From positions 1-57,348 of the forward strand of contig DUAL01000305.1 of assembly GCA_012960835.1 (NCBI GenBank): a stretch of DNA of 57,348 nucleotides, written 5' to 3'. The notes beneath the pieces are model-generated. The model saw only the letters and a list, made by a program, of their open reading frames with translations, had not been told where the DNA came from and did no database searches. Positions 16,904 through 26,634 of the stretch are shown here, one piece after another (positions within the stretch are counted from its first letter, which is position 1; every line of letters begins with the position of its first letter). This DNA comes from Flavobacteriales bacterium (GTDB taxonomy: Bacteria; Bacteroidota; Bacteroidia; Flavobacteriales; BACL11). The translations under genes and the position numbers were made by a program.

Positions 16904-19900
16904 CTTATCAATGTAATATTTCCTTTTTTGAATAATTTTTTACCGCCATAACATTCCAATTCTAAATAAAAATCAAACACTTGAGGTGCCAATAATTCAT
17001 TTTGGTAAGTACCATCCCAATACCCCAACTTGTCGGTTGAAGAATATACTTTTTGTCCGAACCGATTAAAAATTTCAATCTTAAAAGAGGTAATGATTCC
17101 ATCATTATCTAATATTCGATAAGTATTGTTTGGCTGCTGATTATTAGGAGTAAAAGCAGTAGGAATTTTAATCTTGTCTTCATCACAAAAAACATCTAAA
17201 ACTGGTATAAAAATACTATCGTAAATAGTGCAGCCAAAATCGTTATACACTTGCACAAAAAACAAAGAATCTGAAGTTGGAGTAACTACAATTTGCTTTG
17301 TGGTATCGCCTGTTTCCCATAATACTTTATCGATAGTTTGAATATTTAAAGCTGTACTTTCTCCTTTATAAATTGGTTTTTTACTTGCCCAAATGCTGTC
17401 GCTTATTGGATCCTCATTTGCTTGAATAAAAACAGAATCCCTTAACTCACAACCATCCTGATTTTGAACCTCTACGAAAATCCAAATTGACGAATCAACA
17501 GCAATCCAAACGGAAGAAGAATCGGCACTAAAAGTTAAATTATTGCTTAGACTCCACTGGTATTTTATTAGTGGAATTATAGAAATGAGGTTATTCACTT
17601 TTATAAAAGCAGAGTCGCCTTTACAAATCTCAAAAATACCGCTTAATGAAATATCAATATTTTCAGTTTTTAACTCTACACTATCTATTGCCTGACAAAT
17701 TCCATCCGTTACCATTACATAATATTGCATGGAGTTGCTGACTAATAAAAAACTATCCAAACTTAATGTATCAGAAAAATAATTATTGCTCGACCACAAA
17801 AAAGAAGTTACCAATCCATTAGAATTTGCTTGTAATAAAATAGGATTATTACAAAAAGAAGTATCGTTTCCAGCCTCTACACTTATCGTGTTTACTTCAA
17901 CTAACTGAAAAACAGTATCGGTACAACTGCCATTTGAAATAAGTAATTGATAATTTATTGTAGAATCGGTAATTACAAAAGGATTGGAAACCGTAATACT
18001 ACTGAGCCCATAAGATGGAAACCAAAAATAGCTTATAGTAGGGTCATTTACAGGTAATAAGCCAATTTGGATTTGCTCATTTTTACAAATTTCCACTTTC
18101 TGAATTGTGTTGGAAGAATTGGAGAGAATATAAATCTGCTTTGTTACAGTATCGCTTACATTACATGAAGTTGGATCGTTTGTAATGAGTGTAACATCAT
18201 ATATTCCATATTGGCTATACGTATGAATAGGGTTTTCTTGTGTGGAATTATTTCCATCTCCAAAAAACCACTGATAAGTTGTACTCCCAGCCCCAGTGCT
18301 TAAATTTTGAAATACAATGGTGGTATCACAGCCAACCCATGGAGCGGAAAAATCGGCTATCGTCATGGGGAAATCAAAATTGAATTTAAAAACAGCACTG
18401 TTACATTGTGATCCTGCTGCACTATTATTTGTACTAGAAACTGCCCCAGGATTTGGTGCAATAGGAAAATCGGAATAACCGCCACAACCTGCACAAACAC
18501 ATTGGTAAACAATTCCTTTTTTATCAAAACGGCTTGTTCCGCCATCTACATGTTCTGTGGCTTGATTACCTCCAAAATAAGTGGCGTAAATCAAATTACT
18601 CATATTATCATCCAGCACCATAAAGTAAAAATCGTTTCCATCTGTTGCACTTTGGAAAGCATTTGGAGTAATTGGCAAGTTAAAAGTGGTGCCAGCATTA
18701 CCAAGACCTATACTTGAACCCCAACCTGAAATATAAATTTTATTGCAAACATCAACCAAAAAGGCAGTGGGAGAAATATTTGGCTTTCCGGTATTTGCCC
18801 CAACAACCGTAGACTGTAAAAGAACATCTAAATTTTTGGAAAGCTTGCTGATAAATTCTCCACCACCCGGAACATTATAGTTTGCTTGATAAATAAGTGT
18901 ATTTCCTGTTGCTTTGGTTTGACCAAATAGATACACATTTTGCGCTCCATCCAACTCTACAAAATACGCTTGGTCGTATTGGTCAGATCCAAAATAAGTG
19001 GAAGAAAAAATTTGCGAACCATCCTTTGAAATATAAGAAACAAAAGCATCCGCACGCAAAGAATCTAAATAATTAGGATGGAGCCCATTTGTGCTTGTTG
19101 GAAAATTATCAGAAGTTGTTCCTCCTGTTACATAAATATTATCGCTATCATCAAGTGCTAATGAATAAATAGCGTCCACTCCTCTTCCCCCCAAAAATGA
19201 ACTCCAAATAATATTGCTAAGCTGATTGTCCATCTTTATTACAACCCCCTCTTGCAAACTGTCAAGAATCGGCTGAAAAACTCCCCCAACAATTGGAAAA
19301 TCGGCAGAACGCGTGCAAGTTGCCAAATAAATATTATTGTTTTTATCAATGTCTATTTCTCCACGAATTTCATCCGCATAATTAAATTTTAGTTTGTTAG
19401 CAATATTCAATCCGTCATTTTCACTTCCTCCAACAAAAGTAGATGCCAGAAGATTTCCGCCATTGGTGCTAAGACGTGAAATTATTAAATCGCAACCTGC
19501 AGGATAAGAAATGCCAATTCCAGAGGGGACAAATGAAGGACCTCCATTAAAATTAGTTTGATAAGCATTGGTAGTTATAGGATAATCAGCTGAGCCAGAT
19601 GTCCCAAAAAGGAAAAGTTCATTTGCCGAATTGACAATCATAGAGTGAGGTAACTCGTCCTTTGAACCACCCAAATAGGTAGCAAAAATTGCAACCGTTC
19701 CACTTGTATCGTATTTTGTGATAGCTATGTCAGTACCTGCACTTCCTGTTCCTCCTGCAAAATTGATTTGATAGGCCCCTAATGTTGTGGGGTAGCCCAC
19801 TCCAAAAGCTGTGCTACCAGAATACAAAAAACCAAAATCATCATAAGTTGCTGTATAGCCAAAATTATTTGCCGTACTTCCAGAATAAGTAGAGAAAATT

Positions 19901-20628
19901 AGAGTCGGATCAATGATTAAATCCTCATTTTTATTGTAGCCATTAGGAAATTCAAAACTTAGTATTTTACCTTTTAACTTATAATTACACTGAATTTCTT
20001 TTTTAATTCCATCCAAAATTTGATAGGCAAAAGGTTTTTGCTCTGTAATTGTATTTACAGAAGTTTGCACATATAAATTCCCATTTTTTATAAATATAGC
20101 ATCAATCCCATTATAACTTAATTTCAGTTTTTTTAAATTGGCATTGGGGTTAACAATAATGTCATATTTCAAATTCCCTTCTGATCTATACATTTTTAAA
20201 TCAATGCCATCATAAATATTTTTTTGTGTGAGTGTTTTGTAGTGACGCACATTCTCTGCCCAATTATTTTGATTATTTCCTAAATAATAATTTTCAAAAA
20301 ACTCGCTTTTCTCTTCTAAAAAACTCTCAATATTTTCATTGGCATTTTTGAAAATCACCTTAAAAGCATGGGCTTTGATGCTTCTATCGGTAGTTCTGTG
20401 GTTATGAATATCTGCTAGTTTCTGTTGGTTGTAAAAATGGTATGTGAATATTCCTTTTTCAATAAATAAAGCTCCGCCAGGAAGGCATACTTTTGCAATT
20501 ACTTTTTGAGGTAATTGCCCTTTGTTTTTGATAAATGGATTTTCTAAATCAGTAGCATAAATAAATTGAACTGATAAAAAAAATAAAAGTAGTATCAGCT
20601 TTTGGACTATACTTATTTTGTTCAGCAT
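16900..20628 (-). CDS. Large T9SS-secreted protein: SBBP repeats, PKD, type B C-terminal domain
   Basis: Predicted cell-surface or released protein of 1,242 residues. Signal peptide to about residue 25 (IYA); an N-terminal domain to about 240 (NPFIKNKGQLPQKVI) that commonly precedes SBBP repeats; about six SBBP-type propeller repeats to about 760 (TYLGGSKDELPHSM, SFLGGRGVDAIYSLALD, TYFGSDQYDQAYFVELD); a PKD domain (FFGDGNNSTQENPIHTYSQYG); Ig-like segments; and a gliding-motility-associated type B C-terminal domain (IPTAFTPN, EIFNRFGQKVYSS, YWDGTYQ) that is the T9SS export signal. A CVCAGCGGYSDFP cysteine cluster interrupts the last SBBP repeat. The ligand is unknown; adhesion or polymer binding is inference. 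It is coupled by ATGA to its PorP/SprF partner. Confidence 0.9.
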   Translation of the reverse strand: MLNKISIVQKLILLLFFLSVQFIYATDLENPFIKNKGQLPQKVIAKVCLPGGALFIEKGIFTYHFYNQQKLADIHNHRTTDRSIKAHAFKVIFKNANENIESFLEEKSEFFENYYLGNNQNNWAENVRHYKTLTQKNIYDGIDLKMYRSEGNLKYDIIVNPNANLKKLKLSYNGIDAIFIKNGNLYVQTSVNTITEQKPFAYQILDGIKKEIQCNYKLKGKILSFEFPNGYNKNEDLIIDPTLIFSTYSGSTANNFGYTATYDDFGFLYSGSTAFGVGYPTTLGAYQINFAGGTGSAGTDIAITKYDTSGTVAIFATYLGGSKDELPHSMIVNSANELFLFGTSGSADYPITTNAYQTNFNGGPSFVPSGIGISYPAGCDLIISRLSTNGGNLLASTFVGGSENDGLNIANKLKFNYADEIRGEIDIDKNNNIYLATCTRSADFPIVGGVFQPILDSLQEGVVIKMDNQLSNIIWSSFLGGRGVDAIYSLALDDSDNIYVTGGTTSDNFPTSTNGLHPNYLDSLRADAFVSYISKDGSQIFSSTYFGSDQYDQAYFVELDGAQNVYLFGQTKATGNTLIYQANYNVPGGGEFISKLSKNLDVLLQSTVVGANTGKPNISPTAFLVDVCNKIYISGWGSSIGLGNAGTTFNLPITPNAFQSATDGNDFYFMVLDDNMSNLIYATYFGGNQATEHVDGGTSRFDKKGIVYQCVCAGCGGYSDFPIAPNPGAVSSTNNSAAGSQCNSAVFKFNFDFPMTIADFSAPWVGCDTTIVFQNLSTGAGSTTYQWFFGDGNNSTQENPIHTYSQYGIYDVTLITNDPTSCNVSDTVTKQIYILSNSSNTIQKVEICKNEQIQIGLLPVNDPTISYFWFPSYGLSSITVSNPFVITDSTINYQLLISNGSCTDTVFQLVEVNTISVEAGNDTSFCNNPILLQANSNGLVTSFLWSSNNYFSDTLSLDSFLLVSNSMQYYVMVTDGICQAIDSVELKTENIDISLSGIFEICKGDSAFIKVNNLISIIPLIKYQWSLSNNLTFSADSSSVWIAVDSSIWIFVEVQNQDGCELRDSVFIQANEDPISDSIWASKKPIYKGESTALNIQTIDKVLWETGDTTKQIVVTPTSDSLFFVQVYNDFGCTIYDSIFIPVLDVFCDEDKIKIPTAFTPNNQQPNNTYRILDNDGIITSFKIEIFNRFGQKVYSSTDKLGYWDGTYQNELLAPQVFDFYLELECYGGKKLFKKGNITLIR

Positions 20629-20634
20629 TTTGCA

Positions 20635-21870
20635 TTATATTGTTGGCTCTGCAAGATACTGAATTAAACTATCTTTTACCCATTGGAAAGGTTCCTTACT
20701 TTGCTCTTTCATGGGTTCAGATGGAGGTAATTTTTCTTTATATGGATCAACTTGTCGGCCGTTTTTCCAGAACCGATAACAAACGTGCGGACCGGTAGCC
20801 AATCCTGTGCTGCCAACATATCCTATTATATCTCCCTGTTTTACATGCACTCCTTTTCTTATCCCTGATTTTATTTTTGACATGTGCAGATATTGAGTGG
20901 TGTAAGTATTATTGTGCCTGATTTTTACAAAGTTTCCGTTATTGCGCGTATAAGATGCGACAACTATGCTGCCATTTGCTGTAGTTAAAATTGGTGTTCC
21001 TTTTGGAGCAGCATAATCTGTCCCTAAATGTGGTTTTACCCTTCCTGTTACTGGATGCCTCCTGCGCTTACTGTATTTGGAGCTAATTCGACTAAAATTA
21101 AGTGGGGCTCGCAAAAAAGCTTTTCTCAATGTTTTACTTTCTTCATCAAAATAATCCCCAAAATTTTCTCCCTCTTCTCTAAAATAAAAGGCGTAAAAAT
21201 CTTCCCCTTGATGTATAAATTTTGCTGCCCAAACTCTGCCTATTCCTACAAATTCATCTTCTACAAATCTCTCTTCATAAAAAACTTTAAATTTATCTCC
21301 TTTCTGAATGCGAAAGAAATCGATTGTCCAAGCGTAAATATTAGAAAGTTCCATCACTAGTGCTGGACTCATATTATTATCCATAATAGCATTCCACAAT
21401 GATGAGGTGATTTCTCCTGATGCAGTTCGCATCCTGATTTCTACTTCTTTTTCTCCTCTGTAAACTTGAATTCCATCTCTTAAATCAAAAACTATATAGT
21501 TGGTTGCCGATTCTTCATAGATAAAACATTTTGCTATTGCATTAGAATCTTTTGTGCAAAACACAGTAAATGGTTGCCCAGCTTTTGCTCTTTTTACATC
21601 AAAAATTCCTTTTGACGCTTTTACTATTTTGTCAATTTGAGTATGGTCAATATGATTACGATATAGTATTTCTCCTAAAACTTGTCCCGGTTTTATGATT
21701 CCTCTTGTCACCTGAAAAGAATCTGTAACAATGCCGTATTCTATTGTAGGACCAAAAGAAGTGCTGATATTAGTACTATCGCCATTTGCCTTATTGCATT
21801 TAGTAAAATTTAATGCCGTTAGCAGGAGGAGTAATCCTAAAAATAAAATGCTGAATAATCTTGTTTTCAT
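20635..21870 (-). CDS. M23-family peptidase-like envelope protein (HVC variant of the zinc motif)
   Basis: Peptidoglycan endopeptidase-like protein of 411 residues. N-terminal hydrophobic signal (about 5-22); the cysteine after LNFTK is not a normal lipobox, so a membrane anchor or cleaved signal is equally possible. A LysM/OapA-like N-terminal region precedes the LytM domain at about 265-385. The first zinc motif HLGTD is present (H281, D285), as is QYLHMSKI, but the usual HxH near the end is H362-V-C364: the third zinc ligand is cysteine. Many Bacteroidota homologues share the HVCYRFWKNG version, so this is a family trait, not damage. It may still bind zinc, act with altered activity, or only regulate other hydrolases. 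It lies between DUF3108 and the T9SS genes. Confidence 0.85.
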   Translation of the reverse strand: MKTRLFSILFLGLLLLLTALNFTKCNKANGDSTNISTSFGPTIEYGIVTDSFQVTRGIIKPGQVLGEILYRNHIDHTQIDKIVKASKGIFDVKRAKAGQPFTVFCTKDSNAIAKCFIYEESATNYIVFDLRDGIQVYRGEKEVEIRMRTASGEITSSLWNAIMDNNMSPALVMELSNIYAWTIDFFRIQKGDKFKVFYEERFVEDEFVGIGRVWAAKFIHQGEDFYAFYFREEGENFGDYFDEESKTLRKAFLRAPLNFSRISSKYSKRRRHPVTGRVKPHLGTDYAAPKGTPILTTANGSIVVASYTRNNGNFVKIRHNNTYTTQYLHMSKIKSGIRKGVHVKQGDIIGYVGSTGLATGPHVCYRFWKNGRQVDPYKEKLPPSEPMKEQSKEPFQWVKDSLIQYLAEPTI

Positions 21871-21912
21871 AGTCGCAATTTACAGAAAATAGAATGGGAT
21901 ATTCAAGGCCAT

Positions 21913-22671
21913 TTAATCAGTTATTGACAATGGATTTTTCAAACCTTTAAATGAAGATAATTCCGCTTTTATTGTGCCAACAATTATTTTAGTTTCTACT
22001 TTTATCATTAATTTATTTTCATCATCTGATATCCAAATTCTCATGCCTTCCCCATCCTTAAAAACTCTTCCCTCTTGCAGTTGAGGGGTAAAAACCATAC
22101 AGTTTATTTTTCCCCATTTTGTTTTAATAACCTCATTTTTTTCATATTTAATTTGCATGGGATAAATTTCCTCATCCATAAAAACATTAAGCTTTACAAT
22201 AGAATCTATTTGTACATTCTGATAATTGAGTAGTGCTCTTGTAAAATAAAATCCGGACAACATATCTTGTGTTTGGTTTGGAATTTGATAAATAGAATCT
22301 TCAGCCAAAACTTCATTTTTTTCGGAGTTAAACAGATAGTTTTGTTTGATAATATAACCCCCTTCTTTTACATTTCTGATAAAATGAATAGGAGATAAAG
22401 AAGTGGAGTTTACATAAGAAATATATTCGTCATACACTTTAAAAAATAAGCTGAAAAATGAATTCGTTTGGCCAATCCCTTCAAGATGAAAGCACTCCCT
22501 ATTATTATGTTTTTCAATATTCTTGACTATAAGTGTTCCATGGCCAGCAGTAATGGGACCATAATGAATTCGGTAAGTACAACTTTCTCCTACTTTAAAA
22601 GGAAGATTATTTTGGGAAAAAATAAATAGGGGACAAAGAATCAAAAAAAATAAAACCCTTTTTATTGTCAT
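21913..22671 (-). CDS. DUF3108 family secreted protein
   Basis: Predicted periplasmic protein of 252 residues with signal peptide to about residue 19 (IFSQ) and no lipobox. The family opening FKVGESCTYRIHYGPITAG and the closing GEGMRIWISDDENKLMIKVE are recognisable DUF3108 features; the fold is thought to be a beta-sandwich. No enzymatic motif is visible and the function is unknown. It starts two bases after leuS ends, so it is transcribed with leuS, and it precedes the M23-like peptidase by 42 bases, a pairing often seen in this phylum. Involvement in envelope upkeep together with the peptidase is an inference from context. Confidence 0.85.
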   Translation of the reverse strand: MTIKRVLFFLILCPLFIFSQNNLPFKVGESCTYRIHYGPITAGHGTLIVKNIEKHNNRECFHLEGIGQTNSFFSLFFKVYDEYISYVNSTSLSPIHFIRNVKEGGYIIKQNYLFNSEKNEVLAEDSIYQIPNQTQDMLSGFYFTRALLNYQNVQIDSIVKLNVFMDEEIYPMQIKYEKNEVIKTKWGKINCMVFTPQLQEGRVFKDGEGMRIWISDDENKLMIKVETKIIVGTIKAELSSFKGLKNPLSITD

Positions 22672-22673
22672 AT

Positions 22674-25442
22674 TTACATTACTATATTGATAATTCGCTT
22701 AGGCACTACAATTATCTTTTTAGGCGATTTTCCTTCTAAATAATGAGCTGTTTTTTCATGTTTCATTACCTCAACCTCCACTTGTTCTTTTGTCATTTCG
22801 ACAGGTAAAGTAATTTTAAATCGCATTTTACCGTTAAACGAAACCGGATAATTCACCTCATTCTCCACCAAATAACTTGCGTTAAACTTTGGGAAATTAG
22901 CAGTCGTAACTGAAGTTTCATTTCCTAATTTTTGCCAAATCTCTTCCGAAATATGTGGTGCATAAGCAGAAAGCAGAACAGTAAAATCAGAAATAATTTC
23001 TCTGCTATTGCATTTTTGTTCGGTCAATTCATTTATGCAAATCATAAAGGTACTCACCACCGTGTTGAAAGAGTGACGCTCTATATCTTCTTCAACTTTT
23101 TTAATGGTTTTGTGTAAAGTTTTATAATTCGCTTTTGTTGGTGTTTCTGCTGAAACCTCAAAGTTATTTTCTGCATCATGAACCAAACGCCAGAACTTAC
23201 GCAGGAAATTATGCACCCCATTTATTCCCTTTACATCCCAAGGTTTAAGTTGCTCTAGTGGTCCTAAAAACATTTCGTACAAACGCAAAGTGTCTGCCCC
23301 AAAATCATCTACCAATTTATCAGGAGTTTGTACATTGTATTTGGATTTTGACATTTTTTCCACCTCATGCCCACACAAATATTTTCCATCTTCATTTAAA
23401 ATAAATTCAGCATTTGCATATTCTGCTCTCCAATTTTTGAACGCCTCAACATCCAACACATCATTATCTACAAAACTGATATCTACATGTAAGCGTGTCG
23501 TTTTATGTTCTTTTCTTTTATCAAAACTTACAAACGTATTTGTATCTTTTATTCTGTATACAAAGCTTGATCTCCCTAAAATCATCCCTTGGTTAATCAT
23601 CTTTTTGAAAGGTTCCTCAAAAGAAATAAATCCTCTATCGTACAAAAATTTAGTCCAAAAACGAGAATATAATAAATGTCCAACAGCATGCTCGGCACCC
23701 CCAATATACAAATCTACTTGCCCCCAATAATCTGACTTCTCTTTTGCACAAAATTCCCCATCATTATTTGGGTCCATATAGCGTAAAAAATACCAAGAAC
23801 TCCCTGCCCAACCTGGCATAATATTGGTTTCCATTCTATCTCCTTCATACACATTCCAATACTCTTTTTTGGCTCTGGCTAGTGGTGGCTCTCCACTTGC
23901 AGTTGGTAAATATTTATCTACCGGAGGAAGCGTAACCTGCTTATCATCTTCTAAAACATAAGCCGTTTCACCTTTATAATACACTGGAAATGGTTCTCCC
24001 CAATATCTTTGTCTTGAGAAAATTGCATCACGCAAACGATAATTAATTTTACCTTTTCCGAAACCTCCTTCTTCAATTTTATAAATCGCTAAACTCATGG
24101 CCTTTTTAGCGGATAGTCCATTTAAAAAATCAGAGTTTGCAATGTTTACATTCTTCTCTTCATTCGCCCCCTCACTTACATCAACTCCATCAAAAATATT
24201 AATGATTTCCAAACCAAAGTGAGTCGCAAAATCCCAATCTCTTTGGTCGCCACATGGGACAGCCATAACAGCACCAGTTCCGTAAGAAGCCAATACATAA
24301 TCTCCAATCCAAACTTGTACTTTATCTCCTGTAAACGGATGAATAGCATAGGCTCCTGTGAATATTCCACTTACACTTTTATCAGCCTGTCTATCTCTTT
24401 CCGATTTTAACTTTGCTGTATTTACATAAGCATCAACTTCCTCTTTTTTGTCTGGAGTTGTGATTGTATTTACCAACTCATGTTCTGGTGCTAATACCAT
24501 AAAATTAACTCCAAAAATGGTGTCTGGTCGAGTGGTGAAAACTTCAATTTTATTTGCTGAATTTTCCAACTGAAAACTTACAGACGCTCCTTTGGATTTC
24601 CCAATCCAATTCTTCTGAATTTCCTTTATTGAATCCGACCAATCTACAGTATCTAATCCTGAAATCAACCTATCTGCATAAGCAGTAATTCTGAGTGACC
24701 ACTGTTTCATTAACTTTTGTTCTACCGGAAAACCACCTCTTTCCGAAAGCCCATCTTTCACCTCATCATTAGCCAGTACTGTTCCTAATCCTTCACACCA
24801 ATTTACCCAAGTGTCCGATAAAAATGCCAAACGATAATTGAGTAGCATTTTTTCTTTTTCTGCTTCAGAAAAATTACACCACTCTTCTGCCGAAAATTTT
24901 GGCGTATTGTCATCACAAACCGCCTGAGAAGTAAGATTTCCTTTCTTTTCAAAATAGTCCGCCAAGTCAGCAATTGGCATGGCTTTATCTTCAACATTAC
25001 AATAGCACGAATTGAATAATTGCTTGAAAATCCATTGCGTCCATTTATAGTAATTTGGGTCGGAAGTTTGTACTTCTCTACTCCAATCGTATGAAAAACC
25101 AATTTGGTCTAATTGTTTTCTATACCTTTCTGTATTATCTTTTGTAGCAATAGCCGGATGAATTCCTGTTGTGATTGCGTATTGTTCTGTTGGTAAACCA
25201 AAAGAATCGTACCCCATTGGATGCAAAACATTAAAGCCTTTTAATCTTTTGTATCTAGCAAAAATATCAGAGGCAATATACCCTAGTGGATGACCAACAT
25301 GCAGCCCTGCTCCTGATGGATAAGGGAACATATCTAACACATAATATTTTTGCTTTTGTGAATCTTCCGAAACCTTATAGGTTTCATCATTTCTCCATTT
25401 GTCTTGCCACTTTTTTTCTATGTTAGAAAAGTCATAATTCAT
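22674..25442 (-). CDS. leuS: Leucyl-tRNA synthetase
   Basis: Class I aminoacyl-tRNA synthetase charging leucine tRNAs. HVGH (48-51) is the HIGH motif; KMSKS is at 696-700. The CP1 editing domain is intact (YGTGAVMAVPCGDQRDWDFA) and should clear misacylated tRNA. The 922 residues include an extra segment just before KMSKS (about 635-690, RLHVDISFVDNDVLD), common in Bacteroidota enzymes, which explains the length above the ~860 of E. coli. A TAACTTTG box ends 20 bases before the ATG. It heads the leftward unit leuS-DUF3108-M23-T9SS module and is divergent from ftsX. A tRNA-Leu(CAA) gene, one of its substrates, is at 52084. Confidence 0.98.
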   Translation of the reverse strand: MNYDFSNIEKKWQDKWRNDETYKVSEDSQKQKYYVLDMFPYPSGAGLHVGHPLGYIASDIFARYKRLKGFNVLHPMGYDSFGLPTEQYAITTGIHPAIATKDNTERYRKQLDQIGFSYDWSREVQTSDPNYYKWTQWIFKQLFNSCYCNVEDKAMPIADLADYFEKKGNLTSQAVCDDNTPKFSAEEWCNFSEAEKEKMLLNYRLAFLSDTWVNWCEGLGTVLANDEVKDGLSERGGFPVEQKLMKQWSLRITAYADRLISGLDTVDWSDSIKEIQKNWIGKSKGASVSFQLENSANKIEVFTTRPDTIFGVNFMVLAPEHELVNTITTPDKKEEVDAYVNTAKLKSERDRQADKSVSGIFTGAYAIHPFTGDKVQVWIGDYVLASYGTGAVMAVPCGDQRDWDFATHFGLEIINIFDGVDVSEGANEEKNVNIANSDFLNGLSAKKAMSLAIYKIEEGGFGKGKINYRLRDAIFSRQRYWGEPFPVYYKGETAYVLEDDKQVTLPPVDKYLPTASGEPPLARAKKEYWNVYEGDRMETNIMPGWAGSSWYFLRYMDPNNDGEFCAKEKSDYWGQVDLYIGGAEHAVGHLLYSRFWTKFLYDRGFISFEEPFKKMINQGMILGRSSFVYRIKDTNTFVSFDKRKEHKTTRLHVDISFVDNDVLDVEAFKNWRAEYANAEFILNEDGKYLCGHEVEKMSKSKYNVQTPDKLVDDFGADTLRLYEMFLGPLEQLKPWDVKGINGVHNFLRKFWRLVHDAENNFEVSAETPTKANYKTLHKTIKKVEEDIERHSFNTVVSTFMICINELTEQKCNSREIISDFTVLLSAYAPHISEEIWQKLGNETSVTTANFPKFNASYLVENEVNYPVSFNGKMRFKITLPVEMTKEQVEVEVMKHEKTAHYLEGKSPKKIIVVPKRIINIVM

Positions 25443-25462
25443 TTATATTTTTTAAGTTGTGG

Positions 25463-25470
25463 CAAAGTTA
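25463..25470 (-). promoter_or_regulatory. -7 box (TAACTTTG) for leuS
   Basis: Perfect TAnnTTTG match on the minus strand, followed by CCAC and ending 20 bases before the leuS ATG. No obvious -33 TTG. Confidence 0.5.
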
Positions 25471-25493
25471 ATTAAATACTGAATGTATTTTTT

Positions 25494-25501
25494 TATTTTT
25501 G
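25494..25501 (+). promoter_or_regulatory. -7 box (TATTTTTG) for the ftsX operon
   Basis: Perfect TAnnTTTG match ending 26 bases before the ftsX ATG; lies in the 85-base gap shared with divergent leuS. Confidence 0.5.
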
Positions 25502-25527
25502 GCAATTGATATGAATAATCAAAATCT

Positions 25528-26388
25528 ATGTCTTTAAAAAGAACCATAAAATCATCCCCAATGTCCATTGTTATAAGCATGTCCTTAGTGCTTTTTGTAC
25601 TAGGAATACTAGGGTTTTTACTTATTAATGCTAACCGACTTTCCAATCATGTAAAACAAAATATTGGATTTTCAGTAATGATAAAAGAGGGCGTGAAAGA
25701 TGTAGATATACTGCAATTACAAAAATGGATTGACTCAAAACCATACTCATTAGAGACAGATTGGGTAAGTAAAGAGGATGCGGCAAAAGAATTGCGAGAG
25801 CAATTAGGAGAGGATTTTATTGCATTTTTAGGATATAATCCTTTATTAGAATCCATTGATATAAAGCTGAAAGCATCTTATGCCAACTCTGATAGTTTAT
25901 TGATTCTGGAAGAAAAGCTCATTAAAAATGATTTGATTCATGAAGTTTATTATCAGAAAGATTTGGTAGAAAAAATAAACGAAAATGTGCGAAAAATGAG
26001 TATTTTTCTACTTTCGTTTTGCATTTTACTTTTTATTATTTCCTTTACACTTATCAATAATACCATTCGGCTTTCGGTATATTCAAAGCGTTTTTTAATT
26101 CGTACCATGAAACTGGTAGGAGCAACCAATAAATTTATAAAAGGTCCGTTTTTATCAGAAAGCATTTATAATGGGGTGTATAGTTCGCTTGTGGCTATTT
26201 GCATGCTGATAGGTGTTTTTCAACTTTTACAAAGCGATATGCCCGATTTTTTAAACATTCGGGATTTTAAAAGTATGGGTATTCTTTTTGCTTGTATATT
26301 TGTGGCTGGAATTTTGTTTACTTGGCTATCTACTTTCTTTGCTCTCAGGAAATACTTGCGGATTAAAGAAAGTGAAATTTATTTATAA
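25528..26388 (+). CDS. ftsX: Cell division ABC-transporter-like permease FtsX
   Basis: Membrane half of the FtsEX complex, which at the division site activates peptidoglycan hydrolases in the periplasm. One N-terminal membrane segment (about 12-35), a periplasmic domain of about 120 residues, then three membrane segments near 165-285 with the FtsX/MacB-type core (RTMKLVGATNKFIKGPFLSES). The 286 residues fit the family. No ftsE is adjacent, which is usual in this phylum. It starts the run ftsX-DUF3098-uppP-truB, with three bases to the next gene. An out-of-frame ATG at 25511 is not used: only the 25528 ATG opens this frame. Confidence 0.92.
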   Translation: MSLKRTIKSSPMSIVISMSLVLFVLGILGFLLINANRLSNHVKQNIGFSVMIKEGVKDVDILQLQKWIDSKPYSLETDWVSKEDAAKELREQLGEDFIAFLGYNPLLESIDIKLKASYANSDSLLILEEKLIKNDLIHEVYYQKDLVEKINENVRKMSIFLLSFCILLFIISFTLINNTIRLSVYSKRFLIRTMKLVGATNKFIKGPFLSESIYNGVYSSLVAICMLIGVFQLLQSDMPDFLNIRDFKSMGILFACIFVAGILFTWLSTFFALRKYLRIKESEIYL

Positions 26389-26391
26389 AAT

Positions 26392-26631
26392 ATGAATCAA
26401 AAAAATAATCTTGACTTTGCATTTACAAAACAGAACTACATTCTTTTACTTGTAGGGGTTGCTCTTATTTGTGCTGGACTTTTGCTGATGATTGGTGGTG
26501 GCTCGGATGATCCAACCATTTTTAGTGATAAAATTTTTGATTCGCAAAGGTTAGCCCTTGCCCCTATACTAATAGCACTAGGTTTTATTGTTGAAATTTT
26601 TGCAATAATGCACAAGCCAAAAGACAAGTAA
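26392..26631 (+). CDS. DUF3098 family membrane protein
   Basis: Small inner-membrane protein of 79 residues with two hydrophobic segments (about 17-34 and 54-72) around a short loop with GGGSDDPTIFSDKIFDSQRL, which is the hallmark of the family. DUF3098 genes sit between ftsX and uppP in many Bacteroidota, as here (three bases on either side), suggesting work with FtsX or in lipid-carrier recycling at division; this is positional inference and no experiment is known to me. Confidence 0.85.
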   Translation: MNQKNNLDFAFTKQNYILLLVGVALICAGLLLMIGGGSDDPTIFSDKIFDSQRLALAPILIALGFIVEIFAIMHKPKDK

Positions 26632-26634
26632 TAA

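Noticed and set aside
23290..23730. 146-codon open frame antisense to leuS
   Set aside because: It runs opposite the conserved KMSKS region of leuS and has only low-complexity composition.
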